Notes: a model not told the origin generated them from the sequence alone. DNA of 64,000 bases from Sphingomonadales bacterium (GCA_027491235.1 JAIXWO010000021.1:186001-250000), one strand, 5' to 3'; positions 26,932 through 36,530 are shown, counted from the first letter of the stretch. Program-made: numbers and translations.

Positions 26932-27666
26932 ATGAACGTTGTTGCAGTCTATAATCTGAAAGGGGGCGTCGGGAAAACGACGCTCGCCGTGAATCTGGCT
27001 TGGTCTGCCGCCACGCTGTCATCGCGCCACACCTTGCTGTGGGATCTTGATCCGCAGGGCGGCGCCACCTTCCTACTGGGGTCCAGCCCGACCGCTGAAA
27101 AGGCCCGCTCTGTCTTTGCAAAGGACATTGAGCCGTCGCGGCTCATTACGCCCACCGGCATTGACCGGCTCTCGGTGCTGCCAGCTGACCGCAGCCTGCG
27201 GTCCTTGGACCATCTTCTGTTTTCCTTGGGAAAGCGCAAGCGCCTCGCCAAGCTACTGGAAGGGCTGTCCACCTCTTTTGACCGGATCATTCTGGATTGC
27301 CCGCCCGGCCTTACAGAGACGAGCGAACAGGTAATGCGGTCCGCCGACGTCATCCTGATTCCGGTCATCCCCTCCCCATTATCGCGGCGCGCTTTTGACG
27401 ATGCGGTGGAGCATCTGCACCAGCACCATGCAGGCCAGGCCGCCATATTGCCGGTGTTTTCGATGGCAGACCGAAGGCGCGCGCTGCACAAGGCCGCACT
27501 CGATGCGCAGCCGGATTGGCCCGTCATCCCCATGGCCAGCGTCATTGAGCAAATGGCCGCGCGCCGGAAACCTGTTGGCGCCTTTGCCTCCTCCACAGTG
27601 GCGGCGGAAAGCTTTTCCTTCTTGTGGCGGGCTGTTGAGCGAAAGTTGGCCGGACATAAACCGTGA
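26932..27666 (+). CDS. ParA family ATPase, orphan
   Basis: 244 aa. The deviant Walker A KGGVGKTT is at residues 10-17, Walker A' WDLDPQGG follows and DRIILDCPP is Walker B. Such ATPases position DNA or protein cargo. No parB or centromere-like repeat is adjacent, so it is not a plasmid or chromosome partition pair. ATG 26932 gives the normal ParA opening. Its stop overlaps the GTG of aat. Confidence 0.85.
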   Translation: MNVVAVYNLKGGVGKTTLAVNLAWSAATLSSRHTLLWDLDPQGGATFLLGSSPTAEKARSVFAKDIEPSRLITPTGIDRLSVLPADRSLRSLDHLLFSLGKRKRLAKLLEGLSTSFDRIILDCPPGLTETSEQVMRSADVILIPVIPSPLSRRAFDDAVEHLHQHHAGQAAILPVFSMADRRRALHKAALDAQPDWPVIPMASVIEQMAARRKPVGAFASSTVAAESFSFLWRAVERKLAGHKP

Positions 27667-28391
27667 GCGGGTCGCTTGACCTAAACATGCTCCTAAAGGC
27701 CTATGCCATCGGCGTCTTTCCGATGGCGGATGACCGCGATGCCGATGACATTTATTGGGTGGAGCCGCGCAAGCGGGGCATCCTCCCGCTTGAACGGTTC
27801 CATCTTTCAAAGTCGCTGCGCAAGACACTCCGGAGCGAGCGGTTTGAAACCACATTCAACCGCGCCTTTCCTGAAGTCCTCACCGCATGTGCCGAATCGA
27901 CTGAGGACCGCCCCGGCACTTGGATCAATGGCCAGATCGAGAACGCCGTCCTCCAGCTCCATGCGGCGGGACACGCCCATTCCATAGAGACATGGTTCGA
28001 AGGGCAGCTTGTCGGGGGGCTTTACGGCATATCGCTGGGCCGCGCCTTTTTCGGCGAGAGCATGTTCAGCCGGATGACAGACACCTCAAAGGTCGCTCTC
28101 GCGCATCTGGTGGCACGGCTGAAGGTCGGTGGATTTGCCTTGCTCGACTGCCAGTTTCAGACACCGCATCTCCAATCATTGGGCGCGATTGAAATCAGCC
28201 GGGCGGATTATTCGGTCGCGCTGTCTGCGGCACTGTCGGGCGCGGAAGGTGCGGCAACGGCAACAGGCGCTGATTTGCTCGCTTTAGACCGGGATCCCGA
28301 CGCCCCGCCTGTGTCGTCACCGCGCGCGACAATCGTGCCCGGTCCAATATCAGGATGCCGCATCTTGCAGGCCTTAACCCAGACATCATAG
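27663..28391 (+). CDS. aat: Leucyl/phenylalanyl-tRNA-protein transferase
   Basis: 242 aa, starting at GTG 27663, which overlaps the parA stop. Aat attaches Leu or Phe from tRNA to N-terminal Arg/Lys of proteins for ClpAP degradation. The family blocks are AYAIGVFPMADD, YWVEPRKRGILPL, TWINGQIENA, HSIETWFEGQLVGGLYGISLG and FGESMFSR...KVALAHL, then LLDCQFQTPHLQSLGA. The ~50-residue tail ends in ILQALTQTS and lies wholly over the 3' end of the minus-strand DUF2155 gene. Confidence 0.93.
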   Translation: MSGSLDLNMLLKAYAIGVFPMADDRDADDIYWVEPRKRGILPLERFHLSKSLRKTLRSERFETTFNRAFPEVLTACAESTEDRPGTWINGQIENAVLQLHAAGHAHSIETWFEGQLVGGLYGISLGRAFFGESMFSRMTDTSKVALAHLVARLKVGGFALLDCQFQTPHLQSLGAIEISRADYSVALSAALSGAEGAATATGADLLALDRDPDAPPVSSPRATIVPGPISGCRILQALTQTS

Positions 28392-28885
28392 ATCGGGTGC
28401 TCGACGACGTTGATCGACGGGCTTTCCTTATACAGCCAACCGGAAAAGGTCTTGCGCCAGCTCGTGCGCGTCTCTCGCGTGATGACTTGGACAAAGGCGC
28501 CAGTCCAACGTTCAGACTCCCAAGGCGCCGTCGCCTCACAGGCGCGAAGGCGGACCACAAGATCACCGATGCGCACCGCCTCACCCGGCTTCATCGTGAG
28601 ATCGCGCGACAGGCCGTTGCGCTTGTTGAGCACGCCAATCGTCGCCACCCGTTCCGCCATAGGCGTAGAGGCCTTGCTTTCCGGCAGGGGTGCGGGCGGC
28701 TTCGCTTTTGTCGGGGCGGGGGCTGATGATGTCCCCTTCTGTTCAGCGGCAGGCGCAGGTGCGGTCGTCGTCGCAGAGGATGTCGATGCGAGTGCGTCCG
28801 GTGTGTCCTGCAGGGCAGAAGCAGCTTGCCAAGCTGCAAGGCCAGCGAGGAGCGTGGCACCGGTCCAGACGATTGCGCGCCTCAC
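28208..28885 (-). CDS. DUF2155 domain-containing exported protein
   Basis: 225 aa from GTG 28885, which overlaps the stop of the NDUFA12 gene (GTGA). It has an N-terminal hydrophobic anchor or signal (about 5-26), a Pro/Ala/Thr/Lys-rich linker to about residue 75, and then the DUF2155 domain: ATIGVLNKRNG, VVRLRACEATAPWE, FSGWLYKESPSINVVEHP, YDVWVKACK. Function is unknown; the domain is common in alphaproteobacteria and often sits beside complex I assembly or aat genes. The C-terminus is encoded antisense to aat for 184 bp. Confidence 0.82.
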   Translation of the reverse strand: MRRAIVWTGATLLAGLAAWQAASALQDTPDALASTSSATTTAPAPAAEQKGTSSAPAPTKAKPPAPLPESKASTPMAERVATIGVLNKRNGLSRDLTMKPGEAVRIGDLVVRLRACEATAPWESERWTGAFVQVITRETRTSWRKTFSGWLYKESPSINVVEHPIYDVWVKACKMRHPDIGPGTIVARGDDTGGASGSRSKASKSAPVAVAAPSAPDSAADSATE

Positions 28886-29283
28886 GCGGCGTCCGGGCTC
28901 CAAGCTTCATAATCGCCGGTGGCACTGGCGCGACGCCCGCCCGATTCCAGCGCGCCCATCGGGCGATAAGCGTTCGGCGTCCCCGTCAAGTTCGGCTGCG
29001 GTTCTGCTTCCCAGGCACGCGGCGCAGGCAAGCTTTCCGAAGGCGGCGCATCAATCGTGTTGTGCAGCCAGCCGAACCATTCGGGCGGGACGCGGCTGGC
29101 ATCATTGTTACCGGCATAGGTAACCCAACGGCGATGGTGCCCGGCAGGCTCCACCTTTTTCGCCTGATAATAGACGTTGCCCTCGGCGTCTTCGCCGATG
29201 CGGACACCGCTGGTCTTGGTGTGGAGCCAGGTGCCGAAGGTTTGACCTTCCCACCATGTGAAGATGTTCTTGAAAACGCCCAT
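28882..29283 (-). CDS. NADH:ubiquinone oxidoreductase subunit NDUFA12 family protein
   Basis: 133 aa. It matches the B17.2/NDUFA12 accessory subunit of complex I: FTWWEGQTFGTWLHT, EDAEGNVYYQAK, RRWVTYAGNNDASRVPPEWFGWLH. Alphaproteobacteria share this subunit with mitochondria, where it binds the matrix arm. I start at ATG 29283, giving MGVFKNIF. It overlaps the DUF2155 start by 4 bp. Confidence 0.92.
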   Translation of the reverse strand: MGVFKNIFTWWEGQTFGTWLHTKTSGVRIGEDAEGNVYYQAKKVEPAGHHRRWVTYAGNNDASRVPPEWFGWLHNTIDAPPSESLPAPRAWEAEPQPNLTGTPNAYRPMGALESGGRRASATGDYEAWSPDAA

Positions 29284-29325
29284 GGTCGTGCCGTTACGAC
29301 TTTGCAGCGTGCGATGCAACGGGCG

Positions 29326-29793
29326 CTAGCGGGTCCAGCGCACCTTATCGCCTTCGGAAATGCCAAGTTCCGCTGCACGGCCACCGGCGATTTCCAGCAC
29401 GGCCGAAACGGGTTCCCCCGAATCAATCGGTTCCAGTGAATAGGGAACTGCCTCAGCCGCTATCCGGGCGATGACGCCATCCGGGCGGATAAAGATGAGG
29501 TCGAGCGAGATGACCGTATTCTTCATCCAAAAGCTGGCCGGTCGCGGCGGGTTCATGGGGAAAATCATGCCGCCATCCGGCGCCAGCGCATCACGAAACA
29601 TCAGCCCGCGGGCCTGTTCGCTCTCAGACCGCGCGACTTCAACCTTGAAAGAGTGGGTTTTTCCACTCGCAGTGCGGATGTCGAGCGGCACCACCGACAG
29701 GCCACTGGCCGCTTTGGTGACGTCGGGATTCCCGGCCTGACACGCGGCGGGGAGCAACAACAGGAGCGCCGCGAGCGCTCGAAACACGGTCAT
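29326..29793 (-). CDS. DUF192 domain-containing exported protein
   Basis: 155 aa. An N-terminal signal ends in LLPAACQAG, which resembles a lipobox. The DUF192 domain follows: [51 protein letters not shown]. These proteins form small beta barrels of unknown role in the envelope. Its start overlaps the end of the cold-shock gene, so it is the second gene of this minus-strand run. Confidence 0.87.
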   Translation of the reverse strand: MTVFRALAALLLLLPAACQAGNPDVTKAASGLSVVPLDIRTASGKTHSFKVEVARSESEQARGLMFRDALAPDGGMIFPMNPPRPASFWMKNTVISLDLIFIRPDGVIARIAAEAVPYSLEPIDSGEPVSAVLEIAGGRAAELGISEGDKVRWTR

Positions 29794-30332
29794 GGGCGTT
29801 TCACCTCAACTGCAAGATAGCCCTTATCACTCTTCACCAGACGGGCTTCAAGCGTGTCTTCTGGCAGGACATCGATGATTCCGGCCCGCCTGAGTGTTTC
29901 CATATGGACGAAGACATCTGCGCCATCCTCCGACCGAACCAAAAATCCATAGCCCTTTGGACGGTTGAACCATTTGACGGCAACGGGTTCGAACGGTCCT
30001 GCATTTTCAACGTCGGGCAGATCAGCGCTCCGACCACGCTTGGGCGCGCGATCGGCTTCTTCGGGAACAATCGCCGAGCTGAGATCGAACGCGACTAAGC
30101 GCGTCGCCTGGAGGCCGCGCTGGCCGAGCGCGACTTCGCACGTCACCCGCGCACCTTCCGGCAGCGTCCGTCGGCCATGTTCACGCAGAACGGAAAAATG
30201 GAGAAGGATGTCCCCGACATCAATGTCGTCCGGCACGACAAAACCGAAACCGCGTGTCGCATCGAACCATTTCACATGGCCCTCGACCGTCCGGCTTTCG
30301 ACGTCCGCCCCTTCTTGCCTCTCCTCCGTCAT
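29790..30332 (-). CDS. Double cold-shock-domain protein
   Basis: 180 aa from ATG 30332. Two CspA-type domains: the first at about 14-80 with [19 protein letters not shown] and [12 protein letters not shown], the second at about 116-178 with [20 protein letters not shown] and [13 protein letters not shown]. Both keep RNP1 and RNP2 aromatic residues that bind single-stranded RNA or DNA. Two-domain Csps are typical of alphaproteobacteria, acting as RNA chaperones in cold or stationary phase. Confidence 0.9.
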   Translation of the reverse strand: MTEERQEGADVESRTVEGHVKWFDATRGFGFVVPDDIDVGDILLHFSVLREHGRRTLPEGARVTCEVALGQRGLQATRLVAFDLSSAIVPEEADRAPKRGRSADLPDVENAGPFEPVAVKWFNRPKGYGFLVRSEDGADVFVHMETLRRAGIIDVLPEDTLEARLVKSDKGYLAVEVKRP

Positions 30333-30427
30333 TCCGGAGCCCGGCTTTTTGCTGTCATTACACGGCCTCGCACAACTAAACGGCACCCACCTGTTCACCT
30401 GCCGCGTCAGAAATCTAATGTGCGACC

Positions 30428-30964
30428 TTATAGTTCTGACAAAGCCTGATCATCTTGGACAAGTTCCGGAGACAAATCAAGAATTCGCCGCGCTGTTAAG
30501 TATGCATGCCCTGCGCGGAGCATCGCCGCCAATGCTTTGCGGCGGTGATCTGGGTCGTCAAAATGCGCAGAGAAAGGACCCAAGCGTCGTCTTTTGGCAT
30601 AGGCAAGTGCCGCAGCCGTGCTGTCGGCCTCTGCGCCGCGCAGGGCGTCTGCTGCATCGCCTTCAGCAATCCCGGCCGCATCAAGCGCCTGACGTACGCG
30701 ACGCGGGCCATATCCTCGGCGCGAAAGGCCGCCCGCTTTCATCTCGGCATAGGCCCGGTCATCAACAAAACGGTTCTCGGCCAACTCTTCAACCAGAGCC
30801 TCCACCGGGGGCGCTTCTTCCTCTTCCCATCCCCGTTCGCGGATCTTCCGCCGCAAATATTCAGAAAGCTTGTGGCGGGATGTCGCGTATCGACTGACAT
30901 AGGTCAGCGCGAATTGACGCAAATCCGCGCTGTTGAGTGGTTTAGATGCGGTGAATCGTTTCAT
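30428..30964 (-). CDS. recX: RecX family regulatory protein
   Basis: 178 aa, rich in Arg, Ala and Leu helices as in RecX. Visible blocks are [50 protein letters not shown] and a third three-helix repeat. RecX inhibits RecA filaments. recA is not adjacent. It is separate from the cold-shock gene by about 95 bp. Confidence 0.85.
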   Translation of the reverse strand: MKRFTASKPLNSADLRQFALTYVSRYATSRHKLSEYLRRKIRERGWEEEEAPPVEALVEELAENRFVDDRAYAEMKAGGLSRRGYGPRRVRQALDAAGIAEGDAADALRGAEADSTAAALAYAKRRRLGPFSAHFDDPDHRRKALAAMLRAGHAYLTARRILDLSPELVQDDQALSEL

Positions 30965-31071
30965 GTCTTATGTCCGGCCCAATTTGTGCCATAGTCCCGC
31001 AAGATTGGAAGCGCTCGCTACAATTGTCGCGAATGGGATTGCAACGCGCGTCTGAGCCAAAGGCCAGCGCC

Positions 31072-32868
31072 ATGATGAAGTTGGGATACTCCGTGCAGGA
31101 TAGCCTTGACCGGACCACCACGACGCCGGCCACGTCGACACTACAGGCCACGCCAACGCGGGACAGCCTGCCCCGGCGCATGTCTGATTTTGCCACGTTG
31201 GGCGAAGCGCTGGACTATGCGGCGACAGGTGTTCGTGGCCTTAATTTTCATGATCCACGGGGCAATCTGGCACGGCCTTACCCCTATTCTGAGCTGCGCC
31301 GCGATGCACTCGACATGGCCTATCGCCTGATCGCCAAAGGCGTCAAACCCGGCGACAGGATCGCTCTGATCGCAGAAACATCTCCTGAATTTGCCGCTCT
31401 GTTCTTCGGAACAGTCTATGCCGGGGCCTGGCCGGTACCACTCCCCCTGCCCACCTCATTTGGTGGCCGCGATTCTTATGTGGATCAGCTGGCGGTGCAG
31501 ATGCAGAGTGCGGAACCAACCTTCCTCATCTACCCGGAATCGCTTGAAAACATGGCGCCGGATGCGGGACGCCTCGTCGGCGCTGAAACGATCAGCTGGG
31601 AAGCCTTTGGCGCCGAGCCGGTCGTCGAGACCGCGCTGCCTTCGGCGGCGACCGACGACATCGCCTATCTCCAATATTCGAGCGGATCGACACGCTTCCC
31701 GCACGGTGTGGCCGTCACGCACCATGCTTTGCTCAATAATCTGGCCGCGCATGGCCATGGCATGGAAGTCAACGACACGGACCGCTGCGTGTCTTGGTTG
31801 CCTTGGTATCATGACATGGGCCTCGTCGGCTGCTTCCTCTCGGTCGTCGCCAATCAGGTGTCGGTCGATTACATGAAGACCGAAGATTTCGCCCGCAGGC
31901 CCCTGGCTTGGCTCGATCTGGTCACGCGCAACACCCGCGTCGGCGATACATCCATCAGCTATTCCCCCACCTTCGGCTATGACATTTGCGCGCGCCGCAT
32001 TTCGAGCCAGAGCCATGTGTCCGAACGGTTTGACCTTTCGGGATGGCGCATTGCGGGCAATGGTGCGGACATGATCCGCCCGGATGTGATGCAGAGCTTT
32101 GTCGATGCCTTCCATGAAGCCGGTTTCAGCGCCAAAGCCTTCCTGCCGAGCTATGGCCTGGCCGAAGCGACGCTGGCTGTCACCATCATGCCGCCGGGTG
32201 AAGGCATCATTGTGGAACTGGTCGAAGAGTCCGAACTGTCGGGCGAGGCCTGGCCGGGCGATCGGCCGCAGCGCTACCGCGCCATCGTCAATTGCGGCAA
32301 GCCATGCCGCGACATGTCGCTGGAGATCCGCGGCGATGACGGCACGCCGCTTGCCGAGCGCCAGATTGGCCAAGTCTGGTCCGCAGGTCCGTCGATCATG
32401 CACAGCTATTTCCGCGACCCTGAATCAACCGAAGCCTGCCTGCAGAACGGTTGGCTCAACACCGGCGATATGGGCTATATGTCGGGCGGATATCTCTATG
32501 TCGTTGGCCGCGCCAAGGACATGATCATCATCAATGGCAAGAACCATTGGCCGCAGGACATTGAGTGGGCGGTTGAGCAGCTTCCGGGCTTTAAGCAGGG
32601 CGATATCGCTGCCTTTTCCGTCACGATGCCGGGCGGCGAAGAATCGCCTGCCGTTCTCGTCCATTGCCGGACCACAGATGGCGAAGAGCGGTCCAAATTG
32701 CGGGATGCCATCCGCGAGAAGGTCCGCTCCATCACGGGCATGAATTGTGTGGTGGAACTGGTGCCTCCCAGATCTCTGCCGCGGACCAGTTCGGGCAAGC
32801 TGAGCCGAGCAAAAGCGCGGCGGCTGTATCTTTCGGGAGAGATCCAGCCCTACGCGCTGGCGGCTTGA
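31072..32868 (+). CDS. Fatty acyl-AMP ligase (FAAL)
   Basis: 598 aa from ATG 31072, with AAAGG 8 bases upstream; the ORF continues further up without a better start. It is an adenylate-forming enzyme: the phosphate loop is YSSGSTRFPHGV, SYGLAEATLAV is the A5-type block, and GRAKDMIIINGKNHWPQDIE plus PRTSSGKLSR are late motifs. The wording of these blocks is FAAL-like rather than acyl-CoA ligase. It activates fatty acids as acyl-AMP for transfer to an acyl carrier protein. No carrier protein or polyketide gene is adjacent. Confidence 0.87.
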   Translation: MMKLGYSVQDSLDRTTTTPATSTLQATPTRDSLPRRMSDFATLGEALDYAATGVRGLNFHDPRGNLARPYPYSELRRDALDMAYRLIAKGVKPGDRIALIAETSPEFAALFFGTVYAGAWPVPLPLPTSFGGRDSYVDQLAVQMQSAEPTFLIYPESLENMAPDAGRLVGAETISWEAFGAEPVVETALPSAATDDIAYLQYSSGSTRFPHGVAVTHHALLNNLAAHGHGMEVNDTDRCVSWLPWYHDMGLVGCFLSVVANQVSVDYMKTEDFARRPLAWLDLVTRNTRVGDTSISYSPTFGYDICARRISSQSHVSERFDLSGWRIAGNGADMIRPDVMQSFVDAFHEAGFSAKAFLPSYGLAEATLAVTIMPPGEGIIVELVEESELSGEAWPGDRPQRYRAIVNCGKPCRDMSLEIRGDDGTPLAERQIGQVWSAGPSIMHSYFRDPESTEACLQNGWLNTGDMGYMSGGYLYVVGRAKDMIIINGKNHWPQDIEWAVEQLPGFKQGDIAAFSVTMPGGEESPAVLVHCRTTDGEERSKLRDAIREKVRSITGMNCVVELVPPRSLPRTSSGKLSRAKARRLYLSGEIQPYALAA

Positions 32869-32927
32869 ACCCACTTCGGCGCAAAAAACCGGAATAGTGC
32901 TTACCGAACGCTAACCCTTTTGGGCTT

Positions 32928-35294
32928 ATGCGTTTTGGCGTGAGACGGAAAAGCACCCATTCTACCGCGCCCGGCATTCCCGGTTGGCTCTCGATCCTTG
33001 GCTTTACGGAGCCGGCGGGCACCGACTGGGGCATTGTGCGTGCCGCACAACTGGCTGTTGTTAAACGCTTTGCCGTAACCCGCCTTGTCATTTCGGTACT
33101 GGGCGCGATTGTTCTCCTACTTCTCCTAAAATCTTCGGTTTCGCCGTTGAAGTTGGGTTTGTGGTTTTTCGCAACGATCATCATGGCCGGCATTTCGGCT
33201 TGGCCGCACCTGCGGGAACGCGGCTGGACCCCCGTGATCGCAACGAAAGCAGACCTCCACCGGGAAACGGGCATTACGCTTATCGGTGCGGCCGCCTGGG
33301 CCGTGGCACCCCTGCTATTTGGTCCGGGCGCATCGGCAGAAAGCCTCATTGGCATCTGGACCGTGCTGACAGCGCTGATGGCCGGCATGACGGTCGCCCT
33401 GTCGGCTGTCCCAATGGCTACAGCGGCGTTCCTGACCGTCACCGGCACCAGCCTCGCTGCGATGATGTGGTACACGGGCATGCCGCTCATTTCGGCAACC
33501 GCCCTTGCCTATTCCGGCGCGCTGATGCTCAGCTGCCTTGCCAATGGTCGCAACTTTGTGATGCACCGATCTGTCGAGAGCGAACTGGCCGAAAAGGACG
33601 AGGTCGTCAGCCTTCTCTTGCGCGAATTTGAGGAATCAGGTGGCGACTGGATGTGGCAGATCGACGCGTCAAAGTGCCTGACCCATGTATCCCCGCGCTT
33701 TGCCTATGCTTTGGGCCTTCAGCCCGAGCAGGTCGAAGCCAAACCCATTCTTGAGATCCTTGCGGGCGATTCGTGGGAAGCCGGAAACTTTTCGGCCGCG
33801 CTGCGCGTCTTGGCCGACAAGCTGAAGAACCGCGAAAACTTCAGTGACCTCATTCTGCCCGTGCATGTCGAGGGTGAAACGCGCTGGTGGGAGCTTTCCG
33901 CCTCACCGCGCTTTGACGATTCCGGTTCCTTCCTCGGTTTCCGTGGCGTCGGATCAGACGTGACTGAAGCCCATCGGTCGGCCGATAAGATCAACCGTAT
34001 GGCGCGCTATGACACGCTCACCGGGCTGCCGAACCGCCTGCACATCACCGAAGCACTGGGCGATGCCATGGTCGAGGCAGACCGCTGGCGCGGCCGCTGC
34101 GCCTTCCTGATGATCGATCTGGACCGATTCAAGGCTGTCAACGACACGCTGGGCCATCCCATTGGCGACCGGTTGCTGACGCGCGTGGCCGAACGCCTGC
34201 GCTCAATCATGACCGACAATGAAGTCTGTGGCCGTCTGGGTGGTGACGAATTTGCGGTTGTCGTCAGGGACGCCAATGACCCGCAGCGCCTCTCCAAATT
34301 TGCCCAAAACATCATTGATACGCTGTCGCGACCTTATGAAGTCGACCAACACACGCTCTACATTGGGGCCAGTGTTGGCACGGCCACGGGCCCACGCGAC
34401 GGTCGCACTGTTGAAACGCTGATTCGGTCGGCAGATCTTGCGCTCTACCGGTCCAAGGATGTCGGCGGTGGCGCTGTCCATTGCTATGAGCCCCAGCTTC
34501 ACGTGCATGCCGAAGAACGCCGCGTCATCGAAATCGCATTGCGCAAAGCCTTGGAACGCAATGAATTTGAGGTGCACTATCAACCGGTCGTCAATGCCGA
34601 GACAAGTGCTGTTGAGAGCTTTGAGGCGCTGCTGCGCTGGACAAACCCGGAATTGGGCCCGGTATCGCCTGCCAAATTCGTGCCCGTGGCCGAAGATACC
34701 CGCCTCATCGCCCCGATCGGCGATTGGGTGCTGCGCACGGCCTGCGCCGAAGCGGCCACATGGCCCTCCACAATCCGCGTTGCGGTCAACGTGTCGGCTG
34801 AACAGCTGACCGACGTGAACTTCGTGACGTCGGTCGTGCAGGCCCTATCGCAAAGCGGCCTTCAGCCGCAGCGGCTGGAACTGGAAGTGACTGAAAGCGT
34901 TTTCATGCGCGAAGGCACCGCTGCGCTTCAGATTCTCGACCAGCTGATGGCGCTGGGCGTGCGGCTGGCGCTCGACGACTTTGGCACCGGCTATTCGTCG
35001 CTGGGTTATCTGTCGCGGACCAAGTTTAATACCATCAAGGTTGACCGCTCTTTCGTTCAAGGTGCTGCGCGCAACGCGCCGGAAAGCTTGGCAATCATCC
35101 GTGCTGTGGTCGCGCTTGCGAACAGCCTTGGCATGGTCACGACGGCCGAGGGCGTGGAAACCGAGGAAGAATATCGGATGATCTGCCAGCTCGGCTGCCG
35201 CAAGATCCAGGGCTATCTCTTCGGTCGACCTATGCCCGCCGCCGACGCACGCCGTCTTTTGGCCGACAGCCGGGCAGATCGCGCCGTCGCCTGA
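32928..35294 (+). CDS. Membrane GGDEF-EAL protein with PAS domain
   Basis: 788 aa. About five or six membrane helices fill residues 45-205, then a PAS-like sensor (about 225-345), a diguanylate cyclase domain with intact GGDEF at 438-442, and an EAL phosphodiesterase domain with E566-A-L and DDFGTGYSSLGYL. Both active sites look complete, so it may make or break cyclic di-GMP depending on signal. Single gene; adjacent to the acyl-AMP ligase with a 59-bp gap. Confidence 0.93.
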   Translation: MRFGVRRKSTHSTAPGIPGWLSILGFTEPAGTDWGIVRAAQLAVVKRFAVTRLVISVLGAIVLLLLLKSSVSPLKLGLWFFATIIMAGISAWPHLRERGWTPVIATKADLHRETGITLIGAAAWAVAPLLFGPGASAESLIGIWTVLTALMAGMTVALSAVPMATAAFLTVTGTSLAAMMWYTGMPLISATALAYSGALMLSCLANGRNFVMHRSVESELAEKDEVVSLLLREFEESGGDWMWQIDASKCLTHVSPRFAYALGLQPEQVEAKPILEILAGDSWEAGNFSAALRVLADKLKNRENFSDLILPVHVEGETRWWELSASPRFDDSGSFLGFRGVGSDVTEAHRSADKINRMARYDTLTGLPNRLHITEALGDAMVEADRWRGRCAFLMIDLDRFKAVNDTLGHPIGDRLLTRVAERLRSIMTDNEVCGRLGGDEFAVVVRDANDPQRLSKFAQNIIDTLSRPYEVDQHTLYIGASVGTATGPRDGRTVETLIRSADLALYRSKDVGGGAVHCYEPQLHVHAEERRVIEIALRKALERNEFEVHYQPVVNAETSAVESFEALLRWTNPELGPVSPAKFVPVAEDTRLIAPIGDWVLRTACAEAATWPSTIRVAVNVSAEQLTDVNFVTSVVQALSQSGLQPQRLELEVTESVFMREGTAALQILDQLMALGVRLALDDFGTGYSSLGYLSRTKFNTIKVDRSFVQGAARNAPESLAIIRAVVALANSLGMVTTAEGVETEEEYRMICQLGCRKIQGYLFGRPMPAADARRLLADSRADRAVA

Positions 35295-35331
35295 TCCCGT
35301 CTGCGCCAGCGACGAAAAGCAACGGTCTTTG

Positions 35332-35360
35332 CTTGCACCATGAAGGGCGCTTCGCTATGC
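35332..35360 (+). promoter_or_regulatory. Candidate promoter of tRNA-Trp/secE/nusG
   Basis: CTTGCA (35332-35337) and CTATGC (35355-35360) are 17 bases apart and end 16 bases before the tRNA, matching the placement of strong alphaproteobacterial stable-RNA promoters. By eye only. Confidence 0.4.
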
Positions 35361-35376
35361 GCCGCCGTCTGGCCAT

Positions 35377-35452
35377 AGGAGCGTAGCTCAGTTGGTAGAG
35401 CATCGGTCTCCAAAACCGAGGGCCGTGGGTTCGAGTCCCTCCGCTCCTGCCA
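35377..35452 (+). tRNA. tRNA-Trp (anticodon CCA)
   Basis: A 76-nt cloverleaf: acceptor AGGAGCG (35377-35383) pairs with CGCTCCT (35442-35448), the anticodon loop CTCCAAA carries CCA at 35410-35412, GTTCGAGTC is the T loop and CCA is encoded at the end. Its place before secE-nusG is the conserved bacterial order. Confidence 0.97.
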
Positions 35453-35659
35453 GTTTCCCGAATCGCAGACGATTCTTTCGCGAATCGAGGGGGACTGGCC
35501 CTATGTCTGTCGCCGAAGGGGAAACCCTATGCGACGCTTGCTTTTCCGCCAAAAGCCGACTATTGGCGGCCCATCCCGACATCAGGGTTCCACATTTGCC
35601 GGTTTTTCCGGTTGCGGTCCTGTTGTCGAAACAAGTTTTGAAGGACGGAAAGCGGGTTC

Positions 35660-35857
35660 ATGGCTAAAACCAGCCCAGGCGAATTCATCCGGCAGGTCCG
35701 GGCCGAAACGGCGAAGGTTTCGTGGCCCACGGGGCGTGAAACCGGCATGACCGTTGTCATGGTGATCATCATGACGACGATCCTCGGGCTTTTTTTCCTC
35801 GGCGTTGATTCGGTGTTCAGCTGGATCGTGAAGACGCTGCTTGCCCTCGCTTCCTGA
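35660..35857 (+). CDS. secE: Preprotein translocase subunit SecE
   Basis: 65 aa, the short form with one membrane helix (about residues 35-60). Its N-terminal amphipathic part has GEFIRQVRAETAKVSWPTGRET, the conserved SecE core. It is part of SecYEG. It follows tRNA-Trp and precedes nusG by 19 bp. Confidence 0.95.
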   Translation: MAKTSPGEFIRQVRAETAKVSWPTGRETGMTVVMVIIMTTILGLFFLGVDSVFSWIVKTLLALAS

Positions 35858-35876
35858 CACATAAGAAAAGAAAACT

Positions 35877-36413
35877 ATGTCACGCTGGTACATCATCCAC
35901 GCCTATTCGGGCTTTGAGAACAAAGTTCGCGACGCAATTCTGGCAGACGCGCAGCGTCTTGGCTTGGAAGCGCTTGTCGATTCGGTTGAAGTGCCCGTTG
36001 AAACGGTGACCGAAATCCGCCGTGGCAAGAAGATCCAGTCGGAACGCAAGTTCTTCCCGGGCTATGTTCTGGCCAAGCTGAGCATGAATGATGATGTGTA
36101 TCACCTCATCAAGAACCAGCCGAAGGTGACGGGCTTTCTTGGGTCGATGGGGAAGCCGCAGGCCATCAGCGAAGCTGAAGCCGCGCGCATCCTGAACACC
36201 AAGGAAGAAGCCGCCGCTGCACCCAAGCAGCAGATCCGCGTCGATTATGAAATCGGCGATCAGGTCAAGGTTCTCGAAGGCCCGTTTGCCAGCTTTACCG
36301 GCCTCGTCGAGGAACTGGATTTCGACAAGGGTCGCGTCAAAGTTTCCGTATCGATCTTCGGTCGTCCGACACCGGTCGAACTCGAGTTCGAGCAGGTTGA
36401 ACGGATGAAATGA
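35877..36413 (+). CDS. nusG: Transcription termination/antitermination protein NusG
   Basis: 178 aa. The NGN domain begins WYIIHAYSGFENKVRDAI and includes RKFFPGYVLAKL; the C-terminal KOW domain starts near DYEIGDQVKVLEGPFASFTG. NusG binds RNA polymerase, Rho and ribosome protein S10. It sits just upstream of rplK, the usual arrangement. Confidence 0.97.
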   Translation: MSRWYIIHAYSGFENKVRDAILADAQRLGLEALVDSVEVPVETVTEIRRGKKIQSERKFFPGYVLAKLSMNDDVYHLIKNQPKVTGFLGSMGKPQAISEAEAARILNTKEEAAAAPKQQIRVDYEIGDQVKVLEGPFASFTGLVEELDFDKGRVKVSVSIFGRPTPVELEFEQVERMK

Positions 36414-36530
36414 GATTTGGGCCCTTTTGGGTCCGGATAAGCGCGGGAGGGGGCCACCCCGTTTGAACCGCTAAACTTGAACCGGGCGAAGCGCTTCAGG
36501 CGTAGAGCCCATCTAAAGAGTGAGTGAACA

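Noticed and set aside
32869-32927. A terminator between the acyl-AMP ligase and the GGDEF-EAL gene
   Set aside because: No stem-loop with a T-tract is present in the 59-bp gap; co-transcription is possible.
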